Below, one piece after another: positions 1 through 9,944 of a stretch of 64,000 bases of DNA (positions are counted from its first letter, which is position 1; each line of letters starts with the position of its first letter). The notes under the pieces are model-generated. The model searched no databases. It saw nothing but the letters and a program-made list of their open reading frames with translations, and was not told where the DNA came from. Source of the stretch: Siderastrea siderea (Eukaryota; Cnidaria; Anthozoa; Scleractinia; Rhizangiidae); contig OZ034978.1 in NCBI GenBank assembly GCA_964030785.1, forward strand, positions 4,783,001 to 4,847,000, given 5' to 3'. The position numbers were made by a program, and so were the translations under genes.

Positions 1-39
1 GACAGCTCTGGGATTTGGAACATTTCTTTCGGGATCAAA
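1..39 (-). CDS. Possible next HECT C-lobe exon, cut by window edge
   Basis: On the minus strand an AG acceptor at 40-41 is followed by an open frame reading FDPERNVPNPRAV up to the first base of the window. In HECT ligases a similar hydrophobic-acidic stretch leads into the conserved TCF motif that holds the catalytic cysteine, so that cysteine would lie just outside this window. The problem is phase: the preceding exon ends in phase 1, while this frame needs phase 0. Either a further small exon lies between 40 and 371, or this reading is wrong. I saw no convincing exon in that gap. Confidence 0.3.
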
Positions 40-371
40 CTGAATTGGAACAGCAATTAATTAATTTATGCAACAGAAACTCGTAAAAAACATCGAGCTC
101 ACAGTGAGAAAGCTTTTATGAGTAGGCCAGGAAGGAAGGTTATATGTCCTTTATTCTTGCTTTCAAAAATACTTAAGTATAAAAGAGCCTTGCTCTCAGG
201 CAACAACTGACAATGGTACTTGGCCTTACTCCACACCATGCAGCCCTAGGTTTGTTGGCCATGTGAAAGAGGTTTTAATGTATTGACTTTCACTACGGTG
301 TGATAGAAAATGTTTAGATTCTTGTGCTTTTATTACTGCCTTCAATTAATTATTGAAATGACACAACTTAC

Positions 372-1480
372 TTGCAGCTTCTCTAACATACTGAATGAAA
401 GCTCTGTATACATCCCCTTCAAACATTCTTGCATTTGATCCACGTTCACTGAACTGTGGTTTCAGGAGGTGTTGCAACTTCCTTACTGTCAGGGTAGTAG
501 CTTCACTTTTTATAAACAGATATATAAATACTGGAAGCTCTTTGGCAAGCTAAAAATAAAAATATGAGATTTTTCTGTCAGGCAAGTGGATTTTATCCTT
601 TTGAAATGTGTGAGATAAAAAAATGGGGTTCCAAGCAACTTTTGGGTTAGTGAAAATAACTTCTGAGCTTACTTTCTGGCTAAATCTTGCCAGAAGAGTG
701 CAAGCTGGAAAATTAAATTTCTTTTCATCCTGCAATAAAACTATAAATATCTGATTGTAGCAGTCAATGAAACAATGCTGGTACAAGAATTAGTAGCAAT
801 ACTGATTATTTTTGAATGGTTAGTTAAGTCCTTTTCACAGACCTGGTATATTCCCAGCTCCATTAAACCTTTGCGCATTGCCAGCATACATGGTGAAGGA
901 GATGGTTTGTTGAATAACTCATCCAGTTGCTGCTCAGTTAGGAACTTTGGAAGTTTTCCATTTTGAAGAATGCTCAAAGCTGAATTTATAATCCATTTAA
1001 ACAGCAATTAGCATTTCAAAATTCATAAAGGGCAGTTAACATGTCAGGCGACAAACATTTTCACTGCACCCAAGTGCATGTTCTCGTGTAAACAAAGCCT
1101 CACTTATAGGAAGGACAAAATTTTACCCGCTGACAAATTTTCAGTTGTGGCCATCTATCTACTGACTCTTCATTACCAGTATTTAGTAGCAATATGCATT
1201 ATACAACTGATATCTATACTACTCGGTAGAATGGCAACCTGATGTGTTGAGCTACAAAACAATATACAGATACTAAAAGACACATCTATTCAGGTACATT
1301 GCAAATATCCACACAAAGTTATTGAAAGCGACACTTTCAGAACATACCAAATATGCTGCCAACAGTCTGATAATCATTCTCATAATGAGGTAACAAGCCT
1401 TTGTCAAAGTATTTTTCCTTCACTGCTTGCATAATCAGTTTGAAGAACTCTTTCCTTGGACCTCCAAGATCCTGGGCTTC
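372..1480 (-). CDS. HECT-domain E3 ubiquitin ligase-like protein, catalytic-domain exons
   Basis: Four minus-strand exons with GT-AG borders and matching phases: 1480-1348, 979-843, 729-673 and 549-372. The first reads EEAQDLGGPRKEFF, the usual start of a HECT N-lobe (G-E-x-x-D-x-G-G-x-x-R-E-F-F). The second holds LPKFLTEQQLDELF and the third FPACTLLARFSQK. The fourth (KLQHLLKPQFSERGSNAR onward) corresponds to the region before the C-lobe. HECT domains carry ubiquitin on a C-terminal cysteine and pass it to substrates. The family style resembles G2/M-phase-specific E3 ligase (G2E3)-like proteins, which are abundant in cnidarian and fish genomes. The lobe continues off the left edge, so activity cannot be judged. 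The exons themselves are free of stops, unlike the 5' exon of the same gene. A gene is well supported; its exact name is not. Confidence 0.72.
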
Positions 1481-2002
1481 CTGTTGTAATCAATAATTGA
1501 TCATCAACTAAGGTAACTTACATGTAAGTACATAGAAAATTATTGCATAAAAAGCTATGACATGTAACATTTTCACCAACTGTAACAAATTAAGGCAGAC
1601 AAATTTTTCTTGAAAGGCAACATCCTACAGAAATTTTTTATAACTTTTGTATGGTATAACACTGTACAGTACATTACTTCCAGGAATAATCACTAGCTAG
1701 CTAATTTGCATGATTAGATTATGTGCAACCTAATGCTGGTACTGATAACTAATTGGGGAAGAGAAAGAACTCTTGCTATAAAAGTATTTCATAACATCAG
1801 GTCATTTTGGTTGCAAGCACATAATCAACAGCATCAACTACAGAATATTTGAAACATCAAATCAAAGGTTTGTCAAGTAACATACAATTTTGGTCACACT
1901 ATATAAAGAGAGCAGCCTATCAAAATTCCAAAATTCTGATGAAAGAATTATGCATTTTACTAACTCAAAATGGTGCCCTGTGGTTGTTGATTAGAACCTT
2001 AC

Positions 2003-3043
2003 CTCACCATAAAACTGCACTTCCAGTGTTAGACGTTTGTTTGTTAGAAGCTTGATTTCATCCATGCCTGTGTCTAACACTTTGTCACGGTTGACAAAAA
2101 TCTGGTTGGTTTCTCCTTCTGAACAATCACAAGTAGGATCGTTTACCTCCAACATTCTACCCTGTATTATTTGGGTCTGATAACACCGTAGGATTTCTAC
2201 AGGGTTCTGGTCAAGTCCTTTCTGTCGACAATGTTCAGCTGACTCCCTAACAATCTGGACAATGGTATCATGACTCCCCTCCACAGATAAGCTGACACCT
2301 GGAAGACTGCCACTAGATGATGAATGGACAAGTGCAGCAGAGGGGGTGCCACCTGATGATGCACCAGTAATAATTATTTCATCATGAGGGCTAACCCCAA
2401 GTGATGAATTGAGAAGTGCATCAGTAGGGATGACACCAGACAATGCATCAGCAACTGTAGCAGGAGGTATGACACCAGATGATGGATTGGCAGTTGCATC
2501 AGAAGGGATTGCATCAGGTGATGATGTATTGGCAATTGCATCAGGGGGGAGCACACCAGATGATGCATCGGCAATTCTATCAGGGCAGACCACATCAGCT
2601 GATCCATTGGCAATTGTATCAGGAGGGATTTCACCAGAAATTCCATCAGGGGGGATGACATCAGCTGATCCATTGGCAATTGTTTCAGGAGGGATAGCTC
2701 CAGATAATGCATTGGTAATTGCACCAGAAGGGATGTCACCAGATGATGCATTATCAAGCGGGATAACACCAGGTGATGCATCCGAAATTGCATCAGGGAG
2801 GATATCGATGCCACTGACAAGTGTATTGAAAATAGCATTAGAAGGGTTGGCACTGGCAGATGGATGAACATGTTCAGCTGGAGGGCTGGCATTAGTTGAA
2901 GGATCAAATTGTTCAGCAGTGACGCCATCTGCTTGGAATTCCCCCTGGCTGTCCCCATTGGACATTTGATTAACAGAGTGGATTGCTGCTGTTTCTATGG
3001 CACTGAAATTACAGCCAAAAAAAGGACCTGAGTCAAAAGTATT
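2003..3043 (-). CDS. HECT-like gene, repeat-rich linker exon
   Basis: A single open exon of 347 codons on the minus strand. The acceptor lies just above 3043 (TTTTCAG then AATACT) and the donor at 2002 (GAG then GTAAGG), in phase 0 on both sides, so it joins the HECT exon at 1480 without a shift. The first half is low-complexity Ala/Ser/Pro/Asp/Ile sequence. It is built from about ten imperfect copies of a 13-residue unit near SSGVIPPDAIANA, encoded by a 39-bp DNA repeat at about 2,340-2,830. The last 100 residues are non-repetitive and include a Cys-rich CDCSEGE patch. The repeat looks like a disordered, length-variable spacer between the N-terminal part and the HECT domain. I recognise no enzyme domain in this exon. 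Confidence 0.68.
2340..2830. repeat. 39-bp coding minisatellite
   Basis: Imperfect tandem units of mainly 39 bp, with some of 27, 30 or 42 bp, always multiples of three. On the plus strand they resemble GGGATGACACCAGATGATGC followed by an ATTGGCAATTGCATCA-like half. The in-frame length variation preserves the minus-strand reading frame of the linker exon. The repeats also keep a long plus-strand frame open by chance. Confidence 0.8.
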
Positions 3044-3448
3044 CTGAAAATTTGTACTCCCTAACATGTGAGGCAAAAAGGAATTTTTTTAAGAATCCAT
3101 AAGTTGGTCTGTCTCACAGGTTTTGCTGTCATATTCCCTCTTTGTAGTAATTACATTCCATATTAAAGCAGTGTGTTTAATATTTTGGTGCCAAAGATTT
3201 AATTACCAACTCCCACTCATTCAACTTTGATGTAATTTTCTTTCTGATTGGATCTTGCCTTTTCAATTTTACACCACAAAAAATTAAATGGTTACAGATG
3301 TAGCCTTAATGTAAAATTTAAATATGGTTACAGTCATTAAGCTTTAATGCAGAAATCACTGAGGGATACTACATGTAGCCTAACAGCAGTGCTCTAGAGA
3401 TAATTATTTCAAAGCACTTTGAAGGATATGTCTATTGCCAAATGAATT

Positions 3449-3452
<4 letters not shown>

Positions 3453-3496
<44 letters not shown>
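3453..3496. repeat. (ATA)n microsatellite, likely SINE tail
   Basis: About fourteen uninterrupted ATA/TAA triplets. They lie at the 3' end, in minus-strand orientation, of the tRNA-headed element that follows, as expected for a simple-repeat tail of a retroposed SINE. Confidence 0.8.
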
Positions 3497-3499
<3 letters not shown>

Positions 3500-3772
3500 A
3501 ATAACCTCTATTTACCCTCGGCAGTATTTATAGCACAAAGGCTAGTGGGGCAGAGCAAATGACAGAAACAAATAAATCAAATAAACATAACATCCTTAAC
3601 AATCCCATATGGCCGGAGGCAAACCAGCTGGCTGGCTATTTACAAGCGTGGTTGAGAATCTGAACTTGGGACTACCAAGAACAAGTTCAGCTAGCGGCTT
3701 GGGCGGGACTTGAACCCGGGGACTCCACATTGCAAGTCAAACGCTCTAACCGCTCGGCCACGCTGCCTCCTT
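3496..3772 (-). mobile_element. tRNA-derived SINE
   Basis: The minus-strand head at 3772-3700 reads as a tRNA-like sequence. It has an A-box-like GTGGCCGAGCGGTTAGAG and a B-box GGGTTCAAGTCCC, the internal RNA polymerase III promoter elements. The acceptor stem no longer pairs, so it is not a working tRNA. A body of about 200 bp follows and ends in the ATA repeat. This organisation (tRNA head, unrelated body, simple tail) is that of a SINE. Confidence 0.65.
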
Positions 3773-4268
3773 ATGTATCGATGAAAAGCATGAGAATGGA
3801 CAGGGAGGGGGGAGGGAGGGGCATGGAGTGAGATCATGGACAGATAAGGGAAATTGACAGGCGAATGAATTTTCACCAAAATTCTCTCACAAAGATAAAT
3901 TAGAAAAACCCTATGCAAAAATAGCCCATTACAGTTGAGCTACATGTAAGCCCCGAAGGTCCTTGAGTTTGAAAAAACACAAGCACTGTTTAGCCTTGCT
4001 CATTAACAGGTTTTGGCACATACTTACTTGCATTCATTCAAATGCCCGGACAGTTCTGCAAGATAGAAATATTTCTTACAAACAAAGCACTGCTCAACGG
4101 TGTCTTCTTCCTGTCAGGATCAAAGAAAAAGCAAAGATGCTGATTTGAATTTTGTGATACACAACATTAAAAAGCAATATTATACCCCTGTCACACTGTA
4201 GTTCATTTAAGGAGCCAATAAGATGAAAGAAGGGGGAGGGAGGGGCATTGTGTTAGTAATAACTTTAC

Positions 4269-5051
4269 CTCTTTTTCTTCCTCACAGGCATCTGGGGTAA
4301 GATCAAGGTCACTCTGCAATGGCCTGATGAAAATTTTGCATTGGCCTGTTTCCCTTTTTAATCGATGGACATTATAGGGTGGCTTCAGTTCTTCCAAAGC
4401 ACGGCTTGTACTGTGGTTTCAAATCAGAACATATCCCCCAGCCATCTCCAATTTCGGGAACTCCATTTTCAGTTTAAAGTCAAATTCAAAAGAATTATCT
4501 GATAAATTGAAGGTGATGTTCCTCTCACCAAGGGACGCCTTTTTTAGCTCCCGATACTGAGCTTGTGATGGCATCCTGTCATCACCAGTGTTGGCCAGGC
4601 AAACAAATACCCTGGTCCAGGTTGGATTGTATTTTCTCTTTTTAGCAGATGGCTGTTGGCCCCTGCCACTGGCTTTTCTTCTAGATGTAGCTCCTTGTGT
4701 CACACTTCTGGGCATGTAGCCAAACACACGCTGGTGCTCCAGCTCAGTTTGTGTTCTAGTAGGAGTCCCACCCAAAGCTGCTGCTCCTGCAGTTACTCCG
4801 ACAAAGGGCCTATTGGATGCTGTCATATGTTGGTTTGGTGAAGGCACAGAAGAAACTGCTGTAGTTGCAGACTGGCTCAGAGGCTGGTTAATAAAAGATG
4901 CTGTTGTGGCTTGCCTTGTCCCTGCATGGGAAGTTGTGTCTAATGGCCTAAGTGCTGTCGGTGCGGTAGCCTGCCCTCTCTCCAATTGGGTGACTCGGGT
5001 ATGTAGGTCAGTTAAAAGTTCCCTACATCTTTGCAGCTCTGACATGATTCG
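4269..5051 (-). pseudogene. HECT-like gene, 5' exon with an in-frame stop
   Basis: Minus-strand exon read from a CTTTAG acceptor just above 5051, or from the ATG at 5045, to a donor at 4268 (GTAAAG), 777 bp from the ATG and phase 0. Residues 1-25 (SELQRCRELLTDLHTRVTQL) have heptad spacing and look like a short coiled coil. A Ser/Thr/Pro-rich stretch follows. The last 120 residues begin NPTWTRVFVCLANT and include LKMEFPKLEMAGGY, a conserved block I associate with cnidarian HECT-like proteins. The frame is interrupted once by TGA at 4419-4421 and then continues cleanly (NHSTSRALEELKPPYNVHRL) to the donor. It could be a null allele, a decayed gene or a sequencing error. Splice sites and phase are otherwise intact, which favours a recent lesion. 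Confidence 0.6.
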
Positions 5052-5250
5052 CTAAAGGAAAGAACAACAACATTGTTGGTCAAATGGTAGGTGATGATTT
5101 ATTTCATCACTTGGTTATATGTGATCAGTTATTTCTGAACTCAAAAAAATACTTTGATCTTGTGATTTTTTTGTCACTGGAGAAGTTAAAAAAGCAGGAA
5201 AAGTGTTTATGAAAATGTTTGTTTGCGAGCTAGATGACCAAAGTAAGCTG

Positions 5251-5570
5251 GAGTGTTTCCCAGGGGGGGTACTTGCAGTATACATGACGGGGAGGTCCGA
5301 CGTATTTTTTTGGGTTGAAAATTTACACCCTCGGTATTTTTTTGGCTCAAGAGATCTGTCATGTATTTTTTTAGGTCTTAAAGTCTGTTTGATTGAATAA
5401 ATCAGTATCGAGGTGCTAGGTCTTGTACTTTTTGGGGTAGAAAATTTTGATGCCAGGTATTTTTTTGGGTGTTAAATTTCATGCTCATGCATTTTTTTGG
5501 GTTCGCAATATGAAGCTCCGTCGGAGCCCCCCGTCATGTATACTGCAAGTACCCCCCCTGGGGAGTGTTT
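5251..5570. mobile_element. hAT-like MITE with perfect 8-bp target duplication
   Basis: The element at 5259-5562 has terminal inverted repeats of about 35 bp. They begin CCCAGGGGGGGTACTTGCAG on the left and end in the complement on the right (GTACCCCCCCTGGG). It is flanked on both sides by GAGTGTTT (5251-5258 and 5563-5570). It encodes nothing; the interior repeats a TATTTTTTTGGG motif about five times. An 8-bp duplication is typical of hAT-class transposition. Confidence 0.88.
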
Positions 5571-5997
5571 ACAGTCCGGCCGCCATATTGGTGAACCAAC
5601 AATGTACTCCAATTGAATATGTATTAGTATACCTACATGTATGAGGGAAAATTACTTTTCACACTTAGATATTGACAGAAATTATTGTTCCAGACGTTGG
5701 AATCGCGAAAAATCACGAGCGACGTCAACATCGACTCGTACTGGATCTACACAGTGTCGGCAGCGTGTACATGTCTGCAGATGACCAGTAAAAAAACACA
5801 AACAGTAAAACACAAAGGTGCAAAATATAGATAGCGATAAATAAACGCTTTCCTCATAGAAATCTTTGAAAAATGGCTGAAAACTCTTGCTGTAAAATTT
5901 CGTAAGCCACACGTACAACCACTGCAACAGATTTTTTATTTTCCCGCCTTTCCACTGGCGAAAGAAAACCCGGATGTTTGTCGGATGGCCCTGGGAA

Positions 5998-6250
5998 CGA
6001 TGAATGTTTGGATTTTGGAATTGAATGTTGGAATTGAATGTTCGAATTGAATGTTTGGATTGAATGTTGGAATTGAATGTTTGGATTGAATGTTCGAATT
6101 GAATGTTTGGATCGAATGTTGGGATTGAATGTTCGGATTGAATGTTCGAATCGAATGTTCGGATTGAATGTTCGAATTGAATGTTTGGATTGAACGTTTG
6201 GATCGAATAATCGAATGTTAAATGGAACTTTCGAATTGAATGTTGAATGT
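5998..6250. repeat. 13-bp minisatellite
   Basis: About eighteen imperfect copies of GAATGTTTGGATT, alternating with GAATGTTCGAATT forms, plus decayed copies out to about 6,400. The array keeps a minus-strand frame of 294 codons open as Asn/Phe/Ile/His repeats (FNPNIR-like). I regard that frame as a product of the repeat, not a gene. Confidence 0.85.
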
Positions 6251-6754
6251 CCGAAATGAGCGTTGGAATTGAATAAACGCTTGTTTGAAGTGGATGTCCA
6301 AATGTTGTAAGTGGATTTTGAATGACTAACTTGATTGTTTAACTTGAGTGATTGAATGTTTGGAGTGTACGTTTGAATGTTGCGAGTGTGTTTTGAACGG
6401 CCGTCTTGTATGTTGTAATTGAATGATCGTATACGTGAATAAATGGCAGAGTTTGAATTTTGGCGGTGTTGGAACGCCATAAAATACAGCAAAGTACAAT
6501 ATTTAGAAATTTCTTTCTTTTCAATGTATATGATGTGAACTATTCTGCCTGAAATCGAGAATAACACACCAGACCACTTCAGATGTGTCTCAAATGTTGA
6601 TCTTGTGGAACTGATAGTGAAGTTTGTGGTGGGGTTTGATTGATTGGGGTGATGTTGCTTGTTGGTGACCATGACGGCTGTAGGGCTGGGTATGTTTCGA
6701 AGTACAGGATTTTGTGAAACCTCTAAAATCTCCTGCAATCGTGAATAAGATTAC

Positions 6755-6991
6755 CTGTATTGTCTCTGTGTTTATCTTCCTCTTCATCTGCCACCATTCT
6801 TGACAGCAACAAGGAATTTTGTTCAGCAAGAACACTTCTTTGTTTTTGTGTCACCTCTTTTCTCTTTTCCTTTTCCCTTTTCTCTTCCTTGTCTGCTGCA
6901 GCATTAGTTGTCTTTTTCCCTGACAGGGAGACTTGTTTGTTTCCAGCAGCAGAAGTAGGAGTCACATCCTTTTCACCTTCACCTGATAAAC
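6755..6991 (-). CDS. Candidate exon, charged coiled-coil, unknown gene
   Basis: A minus-strand open stretch of 79 codons between a good acceptor (TTTTAAAACAG) and a donor (GTAATC), phase 1 on both sides. The protein is highly charged (KEEKREKEKRKEVTQKQRS), predicted helical or coiled coil, and ends in an acidic EEEDKHRD patch. It lies 1.7 kb upstream of the HECT-like exon at 5051 on the same strand. Its phase does not match that exon directly, so a missing exon or a different gene is needed. No domain recognised. Confidence 0.42.
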
Positions 6992-7012
6992 CTGTTTTAA
7001 AATAATGACAAT

Positions 7013-7407
7013 TTAAAGGGGCATAGTCACGGGGATTTCGCAGATTTTCGGTCAAAACTGTGCTAAAATTATCGGTAGCTAACTTTATCCAATTGCCCAA
7101 CATTGTGTTTGAACATTTAAAGGAACATATAAACTTAATTTCATTAAGAGAAACAAACCATGACCATTTAATATCGATTTAATGTCAACACGCTGAACGA
7201 ATTTGAAAAGTTAAGCCTAATTTTTTCGAGTTGCAATCCATTTTCATCCGTGCCATCCGTACCAACAGACGACAGAAAATAGTTTCAGTGAAGTAATTTA
7301 GTCTTTGGTAACGAAACTAGACCATTATTTGTAGGCGTTCGTTGATGTGAGGACATATTTTTTTTATTTTTAAACTAAACTAAAAGAGCGTGACTTTGCC
7401 CCTTTAA
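7013..7407. mobile_element. TTAA-flanked MITE, copy 1
   Basis: A 395-bp non-coding element including TTAA at both ends. Its terminal inverted repeats read AGGGGCATAGTCACG and CGTGACTTTGCCCCT. The same sequence occurs at 25799-26193 and 29899-30290, with most of the interior alignable. A TTAA target is used by piggyBac and Kolobok transposases; which one mobilised this family cannot be told from here. Confidence 0.85.
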
Positions 7408-7409
7408 TC

Positions 7410-7920
7410 CATTGTGATCGGGTCATTTCAATTAATAGTTAACTGATTTAGCGCAGTTTATCTCTTACTCTAAAATAACTAACTAGAATTGGTTCATTTG
7501 CCCATGAACACAGATGGAAAAGGAAGTTCCAAAGGTAATTTGTTATATATGTTATGTTTGTTTGAACGTTGTGTCTTTCAGCATTTAGACGATTTTCAAC
7601 CTCAGAACTGTTGGTCTTCATACCTCCTGCACAAGGATTGGCCTAAATTACTGTTTATTTTCTGTGCTGTTATACTAAAACGTCATCTCATACTAAAATA
7701 CAGCAATTTTGATCTATATTTGGATGCTACAGTCATAAACTAAACTGTTTTCGTTTTGTTTACCCTAGGCCAGCTGAGGTTCAAGTTATCAGCGTTATTT
7801 ATTAGTTATATTGACACACACATAAAATATGTATTGACACTGAATCTAAATCACTGAATATTATCGTGTATTCCCACATAAGACTTGATACATAAGATGA
7901 TTTTTAAACTTTGTCTTAAT
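7410..7920. other. No gene seen
   Basis: AT-rich sequence between the MITE and the retroelement remnant. A plus-strand 84-codon frame at 7489-7743 has no recognisable domain, no splice context and AT-driven composition. I see nothing else. Confidence 0.5.
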
Positions 7921-7924
7921 TACT

Positions 7925-8640
7925 AAAGATGTTACTCATCATTAGACGGCAGCTTTGAAATTTCACGCCTGGCCTCGTTACAAGAAGCAGAAACAAAGTA
8001 ATCGCCAAAACCAGTGTCACTAAGCGTCGGAATAAACGATACCAACCGAAGCAGACTTGGGGATCATCTGTCTACCTTTAATAACATCAATGTTTTTGAT
8101 CCAAAATGAAAGTTCTTGACGAATATCAGAAGAAATACGCAATAAATTATCCCAAGATGATCTCTGTTCGATCGCTAAATAGCAACTTCTCGTCAACAGC
8201 CTAGTGATGTTACGGACAGCACATGACATTTAAGTAATTTGGCCTGTAATTGAAGCTCGGTCTCTCGCAGAAATGACACTCTTTTAAAGACACGACTCTA
8301 ATGCAGATTTCCACTAAAGAATACGGCAATCGGGAATAAAAATAATCCCTTATTCAAAATCTAGAACTGAACCAAGGAACGGTTATTTCTGTACTGATAC
8401 CCAACATAATTGTCATCATTGGAAGTAAAACCTGATGAGGTGAGATCCTGACGAACCTTGGTGCTAAGCTTAGAAGCACGATCAACTGAACGTGCCCCTC
8501 AGCGACCATCATCTTAATAAACTTAAGTCGAATGACCACTTCCTCTCCAATACTTGACTAACTGACGCATAACGTTAGTAAAAACATATGGAGCGGAGGT
8601 CAAACCAAATGGCAAGACCTTAAAATTGGCCGAATTTTGT
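7925..8640 (-). pseudogene. Decayed reverse transcriptase / RNase H, DIRS-like retroelement
   Basis: The minus strand from about 8635 reads NFKVLPFGLTSAPYVF in one frame, the conserved reverse-transcriptase block around the LPFGL motif. After frame changes the matching stretch of the catalytic region keeps only a damaged V-Y-x-D-D (8520 region). The clean frame at 8229-8020 (MSCAVRNITRLLTRSCYLAI, then QELSFWIKNID and VVYSDA-like IVYSDA) matches the connection to RNase H, where YSDAS is the usual motif. Later residues continue in yet another frame. Family style suggests DIRS or tyrosine-recombinase retrotransposons. Multiple shifts and stops make it a dead copy. Confidence 0.62.
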
Positions 8641-9030
8641 AACTCCCGCAGAAGCCCACTTCAAAGACATTGAGTGAACATTTGCAAAATCGCCGTTACA
8701 TGCCCCATTGCTGTCATTTAAACTCAGGGTGAACGTATAAAAGGATCATGGGAAACATTGCGTTGGCTTCATTTGACAAATTCAAATATAGAGGGATAAA
8801 TGAATAACTTTCTTTCTTTAATCATCGGGAAAACAATGGTCGTGAAACGTTTGAACAGCTATAAAACTTTTCTTTTCACTAAATGGCTCTCTAGTGTAAA
8901 ATAAGATTATAAAAAACTTAAATTACAACCAGCAGTTCATAAAATGGCGTGTGACAAGGACTGAAATTACCCAATACGAACCCGTATTCTTAAAGAATGT
9001 GGGCGAATCCGGAGGTACCATGTTCATACA

Positions 9031-9220
9031 GTGGCCCACAACTGTCACGGCAAAACAAAAAGTCACGGCACTACAAACTTTACTCACGGCAAGACAATGT
9101 TATCTGACGGCAAAACAAAATTAATTCACGGCAAAACAAAGTTAACTCACGGCAAAACAAAGTTATACTCACGGCAAAACAGTTATACTCACGGCAAAAC
9201 AAAGAAAACGAGTTGGTCAG
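9031..9220. repeat. Subterminal ACGGCAAAACAAA repeats
   Basis: Seven to eight spaced copies of ACGGCAAAAC in one orientation, mirrored at 11665-11835 as GTTTTGCCGT. Arrays of short oriented motifs just inside transposon ends are usually transposase binding sites, which is my inference here. Confidence 0.8.
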
Positions 9221-9330
9221 CAGTTGGTCAGCGGTTGTGCACTTGAAATGGTACGTCGTGTAACAGTAACAAAATTACTCACTCAGGACACCGACATTTT
9301 TAGTGCAGTGTCCCTTACCTCGAGCTCACG

Positions 9331-9397
9331 ATGTTTTGCAGCGCTTGTGATTCGCTAGTCGATCAAAATGCTAACTTTTGCAAAGGCTGTGGTAAAG
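9331..9397 (+). CDS. Zinc-ribbon first exon of plus-strand element gene
   Basis: Starts at the ATG at 9331 and encodes 22 residues beginning MFCSACDSLVDQNANFCKGC, then a GTACGT donor in phase 1. The two C-x2-C pairs are a classic zinc-ribbon half-site pattern. The exon joins in phase to the exon at 9685. An almost identical exon sits in the opposite arm on the other strand (one residue differs, Asp for Gly). Confidence 0.68.
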
Positions 9398-9684
9398 GTA
9401 CGTTTCTTTATCTAAAGTATTCTTATTTGCATCTCTTTTAGTTCCGAATAACGATAGGCACGTGAGAAGTCACAGCTACAATAATTTATTGTAGTCTCGG
9501 ACAAACTGCTTGGTCACTAATATACTGGGCTTTTATAATCAAGAATTATATTAGATTTTGACCGTCTAACACAATGATGGGTTCACGGAGTGCTATGACG
9601 TAAGCTTATATATTTAGCTCGTAATATATATGTTATATGGTAAGAGTTAAGATAGAAAAAAGTGGCTTGTATTCATCCCTATAG

Positions 9685-9940
9685 TTTTGTACGTTGACGT
9701 TTTAGACCTAAAGTTAGAAGATTCAAGTGAGCAAGAAGATTCAAGCAATGAAGCTGAGGTGGAGATAGATGAAGAGACCATTATCAAATATTATTTTCAA
9801 CGTGGTTTTAGTTATGAAGAAATCATTCATTTCCTTGCTAAGCGTCATGACCATAAAATACGTTACAGCACACTTTTAAGGCGATTAAAGACATATGGAC
9901 TCAAGAGAAGGGATTTTTCTAAGGCGGATGATTCTGGTGA
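9685..9940 (+). pseudogene. Truncated element protein with HTH, integrase-type N-terminus
   Basis: Follows a CTATAG acceptor and completes the phase-1 codon of the zinc-ribbon exon. After an acidic stretch it reads IIKYYFQRGFSYEEIIHFLA and then a helix ending TLLRRLKTYGLKRRD. This is the helix-turn-helix block that, in cnidarian and fish proteins I recognise, precedes an integrase-core (DDE) catalytic domain. Here the frame stops being protein-like near 9940, exactly where the convergent gene from the other strand ends, so the catalytic domain is missing. I read this as an internal deletion. The HTH suggests DNA binding at the element ends, but function is inferred. Confidence 0.6.
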
Positions 9941-9944
9941 GGTT

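Larger units (their letters stand above)
9025..9475. repeat. Left terminal inverted repeat of the 2.8-kb element
   Basis: This arm matches the reverse complement of 11356-11850. From the outside in it holds the terminus CAGTGGCCCACAACTGTCAC, then five or more copies of an ACGGCAAAACAAA(G) motif about 20 bp apart. Two copies of a GGTTGGTCAGC unit, a short leader and the zinc-ribbon first exon with its donor and start of intron follow. ATGTTCA flanks it outside, as it does on the right end. The arms differ mainly in repeat copy number. Confidence 0.85.

Noticed and set aside
2409..2867. 152-codon plus-strand open frame antisense to the HECT linker exon
   Set aside because: It is kept open by the 39-bp repeat. 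The minus frame has splice sites and phase continuity with the HECT exons, while the plus frame has none.
5854..6738. 294-codon minus-strand frame rich in Asn, Phe and His repeats
   Set aside because: It is the translation of a 13-bp minisatellite, with no domain, start context or splice partner.
6755..6991. Direct joining of this exon to the HECT-like exon at 5051
   Set aside because: Phase 1 at the donor does not fit the phase-0 acceptor, so I list it as an unassigned candidate exon.
9031..9246. Plus-strand frame with repeated HGKTKL residues
   Set aside because: It is the translation of the subterminal ACGGCAAAAC repeats inside the element's terminal repeat.
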